From NCBI GenBank assembly GCA_905198865.1, contig CAJKEB010000043.1, positions 1-15,512 on the forward strand: a DNA stretch of 15,512 nucleotides, written 5' to 3'. The notes under the pieces were generated by a model. It was not told where the DNA came from. It searched no databases and saw only the letters and a list, made by a program, of their open reading frames with translations. Source of the DNA: an uncultured Eubacteriales bacterium. Lineage in GTDB: Bacteria > Bacillota > Clostridia > Monoglobales > Monoglobaceae. Below, in pieces: positions 1-7,319 of this stretch (position 1 is the first letter of the stretch; every line of letters starts with the position of its first letter). The translations under genes and the position numbers were made by a program.

Positions 1-35
1 GTAAAGTCAATAATACACCTAAGTTGTGCTGAATA

Positions 36-70
36 ACCGCAGGCGAACTGCTCGTTAAACTATAATTTAT
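36..70 (-). repeat. Copy of an intergenic repeat, minus orientation
   Basis: On the minus strand this stretch begins with the 16-mer ATAAATTATAGTTTAA (55-70) and ends with CTGCGGT (36-42). The same two blocks, in the same order, occur on the plus strand at 15458-15473 and 15506-15512. The segment between them differs: 12 nt here and 32 nt at the other end. This copy may continue to position 1, but the far copy is cut by the window edge, so its limit cannot be seen. No ORF lies here. A mobile or REP-like nature is inference. Confidence 0.55.
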
Positions 71-82
71 ACACACACAAAC

Positions 83-118
83 AAAAGACTGTTGCTTTAT
101 TAATTGCAACAGTCTTTT
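83..118 (-). terminator. Rho-independent terminator of the valS operon
   Basis: A 13-bp perfect stem (83-95 with 106-118) around a 10-nt AT loop lies 13 nt past the stop codon of the ybaK-type gene. The stem core is GACTGTTGC/GCAACAGTC. On the minus strand it is followed by TTTTGTTTG, giving a U-rich tail. The plus strand also ends in a T-run, so it could act in both directions. Confidence 0.88.
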
Positions 119-131
119 TCAAGTCTATATT

Positions 132-611
132 TTACGCCGTTATATCGGCAAAATCTGCGCTTATCAGCTCTGCCAGATCATTCGGGCTCATCTTTATCTG
201 AACGCCGAGCTTGCCGCCGCTGAAAATGATGTTATCCTTGTTCTGTGCCGAAGCATCTATTACGGTCTTAAACTGCTTTTTCATTCCGATAGGACTGCAC
301 CCGCCTCTGATATAGCCGGTAACCTTGGTTATGTCCTTGACATGTATCATTTCAAGCGATTTTTGACCGACAGACGCGGCGCACTTCTTTAAGTCAAGCT
401 CTTCCGCTACCGGGATTACAAACACAAAGTATTCATGCGACTTATTCTCCGTGACAAGGGTCTTGTATACCTCGTCCAAATTCTGTCCGAGCTTCTTCGC
501 AACCGAAACCCCGTCCATAAATCCGTCGCTTTCATACAGCTTTGCTTCAAAATCTATATTTGCCTTTTCAAGAATTCGTATTGCGTTTGTCTTGATATGC
601 TTTTTCGCCAT
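132..611 (-). CDS. ybaK: YbaK/EbsC-family aminoacyl-tRNA deacylase
   Basis: This 159-residue protein is a probable trans-editing enzyme of the YbaK family, which hydrolyses mischarged tRNA, typically Cys-tRNA(Pro), in the cytoplasm. Family marks are the Lys of the YKTL motif (K50, the position of the essential lysine in YbaK) and the block GYIRGGCSPIGMKK at 99-112. Length is normal for a single-domain YbaK. The ATG start has GAGGA (619-623) 7 nt upstream, and the gene begins 15 nt after the DUF1015 gene, so they are co-transcribed. As third gene of a valS operon it fits a translation-fidelity role. The exact substrate (Cys-, Ala- or another tRNA) cannot be read from sequence. Confidence 0.93.
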   Translation of the reverse strand: MAKKHIKTNAIRILEKANIDFEAKLYESDGFMDGVSVAKKLGQNLDEVYKTLVTENKSHEYFVFVIPVAEELDLKKCAASVGQKSLEMIHVKDITKVTGYIRGGCSPIGMKKQFKTVIDASAQNKDNIIFSGGKLGVQIKMSPNDLAELISADFADITA

Positions 612-626
612 AACTAAATCCTCTGC

Positions 627-1895
627 TTATATCCTTTTGCACTCCAGATAATACCTCTTATCTGCCGCTTCGCCCATTGAGAATGTCTTTCTCGGCAGTG
701 CGCCGTCCTTTATGACCGTCTCAAAAAGCGCGTTCTTTTCCATTCTTTCAACCATGAAGCCTATGGTGTTTTCAGCCTGAGTCAGCTTTCTCACAACATC
801 ATCGCCGTGGATATAATCTATTCTTCCGCCGTTTTCGGCAAGGTATTTATCTAATAACAGCTGCAACGTTCCGACCGGCAGGTTACTCGGTGCGTCTTTT
901 ACATAGACCGTACCCTCGCTGCCGCCGTATGTATATCTTATACGCTGTCCGCCGTTGTCCTCAAATGATGCTCCGCCGAAAAAGCTCATGAGGTCTGACA
1001 TCAGCTTTTCAGGCTCGACATCAAACAGCACACGCTGTATCGGCTCAAATTCGAGCGCGTCATCATGGATATTTTCAAGCTCCACAAGCGCATAGCGTGC
1101 AGGATGGTTCTGTGCCTCCTCTGCTGTCAGGTTCTTCTTGATTTCCTCCCAGCAGGTTTTTGCGGTCGCAAGCGAGTGATTTCCGTCGCCTGCGGCAAAA
1201 AGCAGAACGCCTTTTTCGTCCCTGCTTACTCCGTACTTTCTCTCAAACGCCTCGGCGTCCGCTAAAGCTTCAAGAGCGTAAAGAATTCTTTCTTCAGCCC
1301 CGCCGCTGACTTTGTAACCCGTCAAGTGTCCGCCGCCGAGCATAAGCTCAAAGTCATACAGCTTGTCAAACTCATCTTTCTGCTTGTCAAGCGGTTCAAC
1401 CACCGTCTTTTCCCTGTCGTCAATCAGCATCAGGATATGCGGCAGCTCAAGCGGAGCGTTTTTCCTGATTTTCTGTCTGGGCGGTATGCGCTCTATAATC
1501 GTTCCCTCGGTCGCGCGGATTTTCGACTGAGACCCTTTGGTGAAGTCGTATTCCTCAAGATCAAGCATTCCCACTATTCCGTGACGGACCTTGCCGTTTG
1601 ACTGGGTGCGCTCGACATAGACAAACGAATTCTTATATTCGTCAAATATTCCGGAATCTAAATATTCCGCCATCTTTGAATTGATGCTTTCAATACGCTT
1701 GTCGCCGTCACCATCCTCAAGGTATACCTCAGGGAAAATTATATTCAGCGCAGAAGGGCTGTCACCGGCAATTTCTGCCGCCTTCGCCCAATACTCAGGC
1801 TCTGACGTGTACTGGTCACACGCCACAACACTCCATTTTGTGAAGTCTATATCTTTTTTGGGGATAAGTATATCCGCCGGCTTAAAAATACTCAT
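627..1895 (-). CDS. DUF1015 family protein (COG4198)
   Basis: This 422-residue cytoplasmic protein of unknown function matches the DUF1015 family. Visible hallmarks are GDGNHSLATAK in the middle and the C-terminal block LPRKTFSMGEA followed by KRYYLECKRI. No signal peptide or membrane segment is seen. An in-frame ATG at 1922 would add nine residues, but the ATG at 1895 has GGAGGA at 1900-1905, 4 nt upstream, and gives the N-terminus MSIFKPADI, so I use it. It lies 52 nt after valS with no hairpin between, and 15 nt before the ybaK-type gene. From memory, family members in Clostridia often sit near serine-biosynthesis genes (serA/serC); here the partners are valS and a tRNA editor. Biochemical function is not assigned. 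Confidence 0.88.
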   Translation of the reverse strand: MSIFKPADILIPKKDIDFTKWSVVACDQYTSEPEYWAKAAEIAGDSPSALNIIFPEVYLEDGDGDKRIESINSKMAEYLDSGIFDEYKNSFVYVERTQSNGKVRHGIVGMLDLEEYDFTKGSQSKIRATEGTIIERIPPRQKIRKNAPLELPHILMLIDDREKTVVEPLDKQKDEFDKLYDFELMLGGGHLTGYKVSGGAEERILYALEALADAEAFERKYGVSRDEKGVLLFAAGDGNHSLATAKTCWEEIKKNLTAEEAQNHPARYALVELENIHDDALEFEPIQRVLFDVEPEKLMSDLMSFFGGASFEDNGGQRIRYTYGGSEGTVYVKDAPSNLPVGTLQLLLDKYLAENGGRIDYIHGDDVVRKLTQAENTIGFMVERMEKNALFETVIKDGALPRKTFSMGEAADKRYYLECKRI

Positions 1896-1947
1896 TTTAT
1901 CCTCCGGGCAGTTAATTAACATTGTTTTTTGAGTTCTGCAAATTCTT

Positions 1948-4578
1948 CTATTTCAGCTTGTCTATGCTTTCCAGCACGGTTTTCAGCATTTCTTTATACT
2001 TCTCGCCCTTTTGGCGTTCTTCTTCAACAACCTTTGCCGGAGCCTTTTCAGTAAAGCCTTTGTTTGAAAGCTTGCCCTCAACACGCTTGATTTCGGATTC
2101 AAGGCGTTTTTGCTCCTTGCTTAGTCTTTCAAGCTCCTTCTCTTTGTCAACAAGCTCGTCAAGCGGCAAAAGTATCTCCGCTCCCGGAACAACAACCGAT
2201 ACTGCATTTTCCGGCAGTCCCGACTTATCGGACACAACATTAACGTCCGAAGCCGAAGCCAACTTCTGGAAGAATACCGTTCCGTTCTCAAAAACAGACT
2301 GCTGCTCTGTCACAACATAGATTGCGGCCTTCTTTGAAGGCGGAACATTCATCTCGTTTCTGATATTTCTTATGCCCTTGATTGCGTCCATAATAAGCTG
2401 CATTTCATGCTCTGCATCTGAGTTCTTAAAGCTCTCGTCATATACCGGGAAGCTCGAAATCATTATACTCTTGCCCTCGTGCGGAAGCGCCTGCCATATT
2501 TCCTCTGTGATGAACGGCATGAACGGGTGCAGGAGCTTTAATGTATTTGAAAGCACATAGACAAGCACCTTCTGTGCGGTTATATTGCTCTCGCCCTCTT
2601 CAAAAAATCTCGGCTTAACCAGCTCAATATACCAGTCGCAGAACTCGTCCCAGATGAAGTCATAGAGCTTTGATACGGCAATGCCAAGCTCATACTTATC
2701 CAGGTTTTCCGTTACCTCTTTGACCAAGTCATTGTATCTCGACAAAATCCACTTGTCCGAAATTTCAAGTTTATCAAGCTCGGGCAGCTCGCACTTGTCG
2801 ATTGACAGATTCATCAATACGAAACGTGAAGCGTTCCAGATCTTATTGGCAAAGTTACGGCTTGCCTCGACGCGCTCGGTATAAAATCTCATATCGTTGC
2901 CGGGCGAATTGCCTGTTGCAAGAGTAAATCTCAGAGCGTCTGCGCCGTACTTGTCGATAATCTCAAGCGGGTCGATACCGTTGCCGAGCGACTTACTCAT
3001 CTTTCTGCCCTGCGAGTCTCTTACCAGGCCGTGGATATATACGTCCTTAAACGGCACCTCGCCCATATGCTCGATACCAGAGAAAATCATTCTTGCAACC
3101 CAGAAGAAGATAATATCATATCCGGTAACCAAAACCGAAGTCGGATAAAAATGCTCCAGCTCCTCAGTCTTGTCAGGCCAGCCAAGGGTTGAGAACGGCC
3201 ACAGCGCACTGCTGAACCACGTATCCAGAACGTCCTCGTCCTGCTTGACCTTTCCGCCGCACTTCGGGCATACAGTTATATCCTCTTTTGAGACTGTTGT
3301 CTCGCCGCACTCTGTACAATAGAACGCAGGAATTCTGTGACCCCACCACAGCTGACGCGAGATACACCAGTCATGGACATTCTCCATCCAGTGCATGTAT
3401 GTCTTTGTAAATCTCTCAGGGATGAATCTTGTCTTGCCCTCCTCAACAGCCTTTGCGGCAGGCTCAGCAAGCGGCTGCATCTTTACAAACCACTGCTTTG
3501 AGGTGATAGGCTCAACTGTCGTACCGCAGCGGTAACAGCCGCCGACATTGTGAGCGTGATCCTCAACCTTGACCAGAAGTCCCAATTCGTCAAGGTCTTT
3601 AACCATTGCCTTTCTTGCCTCGTATCTGTCCATTCCCTGATACTTGCCGCCGTACTCGTTTATTGTTGCGTCGTCATTGAGTACCTTGATTTCAGCAAGG
3701 CCGTGTCTCTTACCTACCTCAAAGTCGTTCGGGTCGTGTGCCGGCGTTATCTTAACACAGCCGGTTCCGAACTCCTTGTCAACATATTCATCGGCAATGA
3801 CCGGAATTTCTCTTCCGACAAGCGGCAAAATAAGCATCTTGCCGACCAAGTCCTTATATCTCTCATCATCGGGATTAACGGCAACAGCAGTATCACCGAG
3901 CAGAGTCTCGGGACGTGTGGTTGCAATCTCAACGAACTCGTCCGAATCCTTAATCGGATACTTGATATGCCAGAAATGACCTGCCTGCTCCGAATACTCA
4001 ACCTCAGCATCTGAAAGCGCAGTCTGACATGACGGGCACCAGTTGATTATTCTTGTACCCTGATAAATCAAGCCCTTGTTATACAGGTTAACAAAAACCT
4101 CACGCACCGCTTTGCTGCAGCCCTCGTCCATTGTGAAGCGTTCTCTGTCCCAGTCGCAGGAACAGCCAATCTTCTTGAGCTGATTTATTATTCTGTCACC
4201 GAATTTTTCCTTCCACGCCCAAACACGCTCCAGGAACTTTTCACGGCCGAGGTCATAACGCGTAAGACCGTTTTCGTTTACTCTCATATCCTCCTCGACC
4301 TTAATCTGGGTTGCAATACCGGCATGGTCGGTTCCGGGAATCCAGAGCGCATTATAACCCTGCATTCTCTTTGTACGAATGATTATATCCTGAAATGTCT
4401 CGTCAAGTGCATGTCCCATATGAAGCTGACCCGTGACATTCGGCGGCGGGATTACCACTGTGAACGGCTTCTTTGACTTATCGACCTCCGCATGGAAGTA
4501 TCCTCCGTCCAACCATTCCTGATAAACTTTTTCTTCAACCGCTTTCGGGTCATAGGTTTTTGGCAGCTCTTTAGCCAC
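1948..4578 (-). CDS. valS: Valine--tRNA ligase (ValRS)
   Basis: This 876-residue class I synthetase charges tRNA(Val) with valine. The HIGH motif is HMGH (53-56) and the KMSKS motif is at 526-530. Between them is the CP1 editing domain, with ATTRPETLLGDTAV near 219-234. Paired cysteines at 181/184, 348/351, 421/424 and 437/440 suggest zinc knuckles. The last ~65 residues form the Lys/Glu-rich coiled-coil arm typical of ValRS. The start is a GTG at 4578, giving MAKELPKTYDP, with GGAAGGAG (4587-4594) 8 nt upstream; a longer frame from TTG at 4596 would lie over that ribosome binding site. It is first in an operon with a DUF1015 gene and a ybaK-type gene. The leader shows no T-box, which is notable for a Firmicute valS. 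Confidence 0.97.
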   Translation of the reverse strand: MAKELPKTYDPKAVEEKVYQEWLDGGYFHAEVDKSKKPFTVVIPPPNVTGQLHMGHALDETFQDIIIRTKRMQGYNALWIPGTDHAGIATQIKVEEDMRVNENGLTRYDLGREKFLERVWAWKEKFGDRIINQLKKIGCSCDWDRERFTMDEGCSKAVREVFVNLYNKGLIYQGTRIINWCPSCQTALSDAEVEYSEQAGHFWHIKYPIKDSDEFVEIATTRPETLLGDTAVAVNPDDERYKDLVGKMLILPLVGREIPVIADEYVDKEFGTGCVKITPAHDPNDFEVGKRHGLAEIKVLNDDATINEYGGKYQGMDRYEARKAMVKDLDELGLLVKVEDHAHNVGGCYRCGTTVEPITSKQWFVKMQPLAEPAAKAVEEGKTRFIPERFTKTYMHWMENVHDWCISRQLWWGHRIPAFYCTECGETTVSKEDITVCPKCGGKVKQDEDVLDTWFSSALWPFSTLGWPDKTEELEHFYPTSVLVTGYDIIFFWVARMIFSGIEHMGEVPFKDVYIHGLVRDSQGRKMSKSLGNGIDPLEIIDKYGADALRFTLATGNSPGNDMRFYTERVEASRNFANKIWNASRFVLMNLSIDKCELPELDKLEISDKWILSRYNDLVKEVTENLDKYELGIAVSKLYDFIWDEFCDWYIELVKPRFFEEGESNITAQKVLVYVLSNTLKLLHPFMPFITEEIWQALPHEGKSIMISSFPVYDESFKNSDAEHEMQLIMDAIKGIRNIRNEMNVPPSKKAAIYVVTEQQSVFENGTVFFQKLASASDVNVVSDKSGLPENAVSVVVPGAEILLPLDELVDKEKELERLSKEQKRLESEIKRVEGKLSNKGFTEKAPAKVVEEERQKGEKYKEMLKTVLESIDKLK

Positions 4579-4586
4579 AAAAATCG

Positions 4587-4594
4587 CTCCTTCC
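4587..4594 (-). promoter_or_regulatory. Ribosome binding site deciding the valS GTG start
   Basis: GGAAGGAG on the minus strand lies 8 nt before the GTG at 4578. It overlaps the only more upstream in-frame start (TTG at 4596), which therefore cannot use it. Confidence 0.88.
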
Positions 4595-4693
4595 AAACAT
4601 AGGGATCAGTGAGCCAAAAGACGTCAAAATAAGCTATCCGTCTGCTAAGCACCAATCCGCTGTAATAAATATTTTCTTAAAAAACTTGTCTAA

Positions 4694-4730
4694 CTTGATT
4701 ATTATACCATCAAGCTATCCATAAATCAAG
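4694..4730 (-). promoter_or_regulatory. Operator-like CTTGAT half-sites over the valS promoter
   Basis: Read on the minus strand, CTTGAT occurs at 4730-4725 (containing the -35), again at 4714-4709, and inverted as ATCAAG at 4699-4694. The latter two form a perfect 6-bp dyad with a 9-nt centre that encloses the -10 hexamer. The two direct copies start 16 bp apart. This arrangement could bind a repressor, but no such protein is identified and part of the pattern is constrained by the promoter itself. Confidence 0.4.
4701..4729 (-). promoter_or_regulatory. valS operon promoter (sigma-A type)
   Basis: On the minus strand there is TTGATT (4724-4729), a 17-bp spacer and a perfect TATAAT (4701-4706). 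Transcription would start near 4694, giving a leader of about 115 nt before the GTG start. Confidence 0.82.
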
Positions 4731-4749
4731 TATTTTTATAATAATTTAA

Positions 4750-4773
4750 GTCGGACAGCGGTGCAAATCCGAC
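4750..4773. other. Small inverted repeat between divergent promoters
   Basis: GTCGGA (4750-4755) pairs with TCCGAC (4768-4773) around a 12-nt loop. It lies upstream of the -35 boxes of both divergent promoters, so it would not be in either main transcript. It could be a protein-binding dyad or chance; no family is recognised. Confidence 0.35.
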
Positions 4774-4777
4774 ATTT

Positions 4778-4794
4778 TGTAACACTATTGTAAA
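4778..4794 (+). promoter_or_regulatory. WalR (YycF)-like binding site
   Basis: TGTAAC-ACTAT-TGTAAA matches the published WalR/YycF consensus TGTWAH-N5-TGTWAH at every position. It ends 10 bp before the -35 of the SLH-protein promoter, a usual place for activation by an OmpR-family regulator. WalRK controls cell-wall and surface genes in Firmicutes, which suits the downstream gene. PhoP-type boxes are related direct repeats, so the exact regulator is inferred. Confidence 0.5.
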
Positions 4795-4804
4795 TCGTGA
4801 TTAA

Positions 4805-4832
4805 TTGATAATAAATATTTGAATGTTATAAT
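4805..4832 (+). promoter_or_regulatory. Promoter of the SLH-protein gene
   Basis: TTGATA (4805-4810), a 16-bp spacer and a perfect TATAAT (4827-4832) point to a sigma-A type promoter. The predicted start near 4839 leaves a leader of about 70 nt, ending in AGGAGG at 4897-4902, 6 nt before the ATG. Confidence 0.78.
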
Positions 4833-4908
4833 TATTTTATACTCAGTCAAGGTGGTTAGTATAGTGTATTAATATTAAAGATATTAAAGTAAAAATAGGA
4901 GGATTATT

Positions 4909-7224
4909 ATGAATTTCATTAATAAGCACAAGAAACACTTTTGTGGTATTGTTTCCGCCGCAATGCTGATCGGCACATCGGGCGCTGCGGTATTTGCCGC
5001 AGGAAGCGCAGACGAGCCGCAGACAGATTACACCGTCAGCACCGCAGAGGCAACAGCGGCGCCGGACGCAACGGCTACGCCTGAAGCAAGCGCTCAGCCG
5101 ACCGCTGCCCCGGAAACAAAAAACATAGATATTGATATCACCGCAACCGTATATACTACCGACGATAAGAACAAATACAAGGTTTCCTTTAAGACAGATT
5201 CGACCATGCCTCTGATAAGTGAATTTGAGTTCACTACTACATATGCAAGCGGAACAATCGAAAGTATCGAGTTCGGAAGCTCGTTTGAGTCAAACGGCAC
5301 TACGTCAAAGTCGATAACAGACGACAAGACAGTTAAGTACACATGGAAAGGCGAAACCCCTGTCAGCGGAAGCGTTGTGCTGGCAAGTGCATATGTCAGT
5401 TCCGCATCAACCCTGACGGATAAGAATATTTCTGTTGACTCATTTACCGCTGTTGGCTCTGATGGAACAGAATATATTATTAATCCTGCACTCACAATTG
5501 CAAAGGGTGTAAACATGCCTGACCTCAAAGATAATGAGCAGGCGGCTTACGATGCGCTTATTGCCCTTCCGTCAGTTGACGCCCTCACATTTTATGAGGG
5601 AAGCTCAGATTCGCTCTGCGACTTAAAGCTCAAATATGCTCAGCCGATTGATACTGCTCTCGCAAGCTATGAAAAATTAACAAACACAAGTAAAAAGAAT
5701 GTTGATACCGCGCTTTCAATAAATAATATTACGATTACCGATATTGAAAATGTTCAGGCGTCTGTTAAGGCAATGCAGGAAGTGTTCGGAATCATGGAGC
5801 TGCCCGACTGTTACACAGGAATAACCGATAACAGTGACGCAGTGAACTATCAATACCTCACAGAGACCTTTAATAATCTCTCAACATCTGCACCGGGCGC
5901 ACTTGAAAAGGCGCCGCAGGCATACAAGGAGTTCAATACCGCAGTTACTGATATCAAAGGCTATAACGAAATCGTAAATAAGCAGGTCGCCCTGATTGCT
6001 GATAAGACATATGAGAACTATCAGCTGAGAATTGCGTCGCTTAAGACGCAATTTGAAGCTGCTAAATCACACAGTCAGGTTACTCTGGCAAAGGCGTTCT
6101 TGTCCTCCATCACTATGCTTGCCGAAGAACTCTATGATGATATCGACACCAACTATACCGGTTCGTATAAGGAATATATGCTCAGCGACATAGAAAAAAT
6201 AGTGGACGAAATAAACGCCGGCGACGACATATATAAATACCTGCCGACTTTTGAGGCGCCAAGCAGTGTAAGAATTGGCTTAACCTGGAACGTGTACTTT
6301 AAGCGCACCAAGCAGCTTCAGCAGCAGGACGCAAAAGTTGAGGTATATGCGTATAAGCAGAACGGAAGCCTGGCTCAGACCAACAGCTCAAGCTTAAAGG
6401 CAGGCGACCTTCAGGCGAGTGTATCATTGGTTTCAAGAAATACGATATATACAGCAAACGAGATTGTCAATGTAAAATGCTATTATGTATACAACGGTAT
6501 TTCATACTATCTCGGTTCTTCAACCATGACAACCAAACCGCAGAGCAGCACAAATTCAGGAACTTCGACGGGCGGCAGCAGCTCCGGCGGTTCAGGCGGC
6601 GGTTCTACAACCACAGGAAGCGGAGACTTGTACCCGACCTTCGCGCCTGACGCTCCGAAACCAACAAAAGCGCCTAACATGGCAAATGATAATCCATACA
6701 CGGACATTAACGGCTATGACTGGGCTTATGACGCGATAATCGGTCTTACAAACGCAGGTATCGTCAACGGTATGGGCGAAAACGAATTCAACCCGGCAGG
6801 AAACGTAACGCGTGAGCAGTTCTGTAAAATGGTTGTTCAGCTCTTCGGCGTGTCAACAAACGAAACAAAAACCGACTTTGTCGATGTAGATGAAACGGCT
6901 TGGTACGCTCCGTATATCACAGCCGCAGTTCAGGCAGGCTATGTTCAGGGGCAGTCGGACGAATACTTCGGTATAGGCGAGGTAATCATGAGACAGGACA
7001 TGGCAACAATACTCTACAGAGCTGCAAATCAGACAGGAGACGGAGTGGCTCTTAACTTCACAGATAACAACGACATAGCCGCATATGCAAAGGACGCAAT
7101 TTCGGAATTTGTCGGTCTCGGCGTAATGAACGGCTACAGCGACGGCAGTTTCAAGCCGCGCGGCAGTGCAACCAGAGCCGAAGCCGCAAAAGTAATCTGG
7201 GGTATATATGAAATAGTAAGGTAA
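4909..7224 (+). CDS. Secreted S-layer homology (SLH) domain protein
   Basis: This 771-residue protein is probably exported and held non-covalently on wall polymers by three C-terminal SLH repeats (about 597-645, 657-706, 716-768). The third carries the classic TRAE motif (755-758); the others have TREQ (634-637) and MRQD (694-697). The N-terminus is a signal peptide with KHKK, a hydrophobic core and cleavage near AVFA-A (residue 30). A Thr/Ala/Pro linker (about 48-70) follows, then a beta-rich domain (about 72-198) resembling cohesin/CBM-like sandwiches, a largely helical region (about 205-445), a second beta-rich part (about 452-542), a Gly/Ser/Thr linker (545-572) and a Pro/Lys linker (573-592). 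No enzymatic motif was recognised. The ATG has AGGAGG 6 nt upstream. It is monocistronic, with its own promoter and a double-hairpin end. The beta-domain assignments rest on sequence texture only. Confidence 0.88.
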   Translation: MNFINKHKKHFCGIVSAAMLIGTSGAAVFAAGSADEPQTDYTVSTAEATAAPDATATPEASAQPTAAPETKNIDIDITATVYTTDDKNKYKVSFKTDSTMPLISEFEFTTTYASGTIESIEFGSSFESNGTTSKSITDDKTVKYTWKGETPVSGSVVLASAYVSSASTLTDKNISVDSFTAVGSDGTEYIINPALTIAKGVNMPDLKDNEQAAYDALIALPSVDALTFYEGSSDSLCDLKLKYAQPIDTALASYEKLTNTSKKNVDTALSINNITITDIENVQASVKAMQEVFGIMELPDCYTGITDNSDAVNYQYLTETFNNLSTSAPGALEKAPQAYKEFNTAVTDIKGYNEIVNKQVALIADKTYENYQLRIASLKTQFEAAKSHSQVTLAKAFLSSITMLAEELYDDIDTNYTGSYKEYMLSDIEKIVDEINAGDDIYKYLPTFEAPSSVRIGLTWNVYFKRTKQLQQQDAKVEVYAYKQNGSLAQTNSSSLKAGDLQASVSLVSRNTIYTANEIVNVKCYYVYNGISYYLGSSTMTTKPQSSTNSGTSTGGSSSGGSGGGSTTTGSGDLYPTFAPDAPKPTKAPNMANDNPYTDINGYDWAYDAIIGLTNAGIVNGMGENEFNPAGNVTREQFCKMVVQLFGVSTNETKTDFVDVDETAWYAPYITAAVQAGYVQGQSDEYFGIGEVIMRQDMATILYRAANQTGDGVALNFTDNNDIAAYAKDAISEFVGLGVMNGYSDGSFKPRGSATRAEAAKVIWGIYEIVR

Positions 7225-7240
7225 ATTAAAGTTTAATTGA
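7223..7240 (+). repeat. Partial match to the intergenic repeat
   Basis: AAATTAAAGTTTAATTGA here matches 17 of 18 bases of the repeat's left block at 15460-15477. Both are followed within 5 nt by a stable hairpin, though the hairpin sequences differ. It overlaps the SLH-gene stop codon. Because the block is AT-rich, chance or convergent origin is possible. Confidence 0.35.
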
Positions 7241-7244
7241 ATAA

Positions 7245-7266
7245 CGCCTCTCTCGTAAGGGAGGCG
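7245..7266 (+). terminator. Hairpin after the SLH gene
   Basis: CGCCTCTC pairs with GGGAGGCG (7 Watson-Crick pairs and one G-U) around the loop TCGTAA. It lies 20 nt after the stop codon and has no T-run of its own. It may stabilise the mRNA 3' end or assist the terminator just downstream; it also resembles the hairpin part of dispersed clostridial intergenic repeats. Confidence 0.5.
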
Positions 7267-7268
7267 GC

Positions 7269-7304
7269 AATCAAAAAGGGAAGCGTTTCGCTTCCCTTTT
7301 GATT
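7269..7304. terminator. Bidirectional terminator between converging genes
   Basis: A 12-bp perfect stem (7274-7285 with 7289-7300) with loop TTT extends by four more pairs past one bulged A. The stem is A-rich on the left and T-rich on the right (AAAAGGGAAGCG/CGCTTCCCTTTT), so either transcript ends in a GC-rich stem followed by Us. It lies 44 nt after the SLH-gene stop and 15 nt after the stop of the minus-strand protease gene, and should end both. Confidence 0.9.
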
Positions 7305-7319
7305 GTTTTATGCATCGAA

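Larger units (their letters stand above)
4579..4908. other. Divergent intergenic region, valS / SLH gene
   Basis: This 330-base gene-free stretch holds, from left to right, the valS ribosome binding site and an untranslated leader of about 115 nt, the valS promoter with CTTGAT half-sites, a small hairpin (4750-4773), a WalR-like direct repeat (4778-4794), the SLH-gene promoter (4805-4832), and that gene's leader of about 70 nt with AGGAGG at 4897-4902. I see no T-box, no known riboswitch motif and no small ORF with its own ribosome binding site. Confidence 0.8.

Noticed and set aside
68..86. Short CA-rich simple repeat
   Set aside because: Only four CA units interrupted by AA; it is too short to be a meaningful microsatellite or phase-variation tract and is not in a gene.
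3550..4014. A 154-codon plus-strand open frame inside valS
   Set aside because: It lies within conserved ValRS sequence on the opposite strand, with no ribosome binding site and no recognisable protein family.
4452..4655. A possible leader peptide overlapping the valS leader and start
   Set aside because: It lacks a Shine-Dalgarno sequence, has no run of valine codons and continues into valS in another frame; it does not look like an attenuator.
4579..4694. T-box riboswitch before valS
   Set aside because: I looked on the minus strand for the conserved AGGGTGGNACCGCG core followed by a terminator stem and saw neither.
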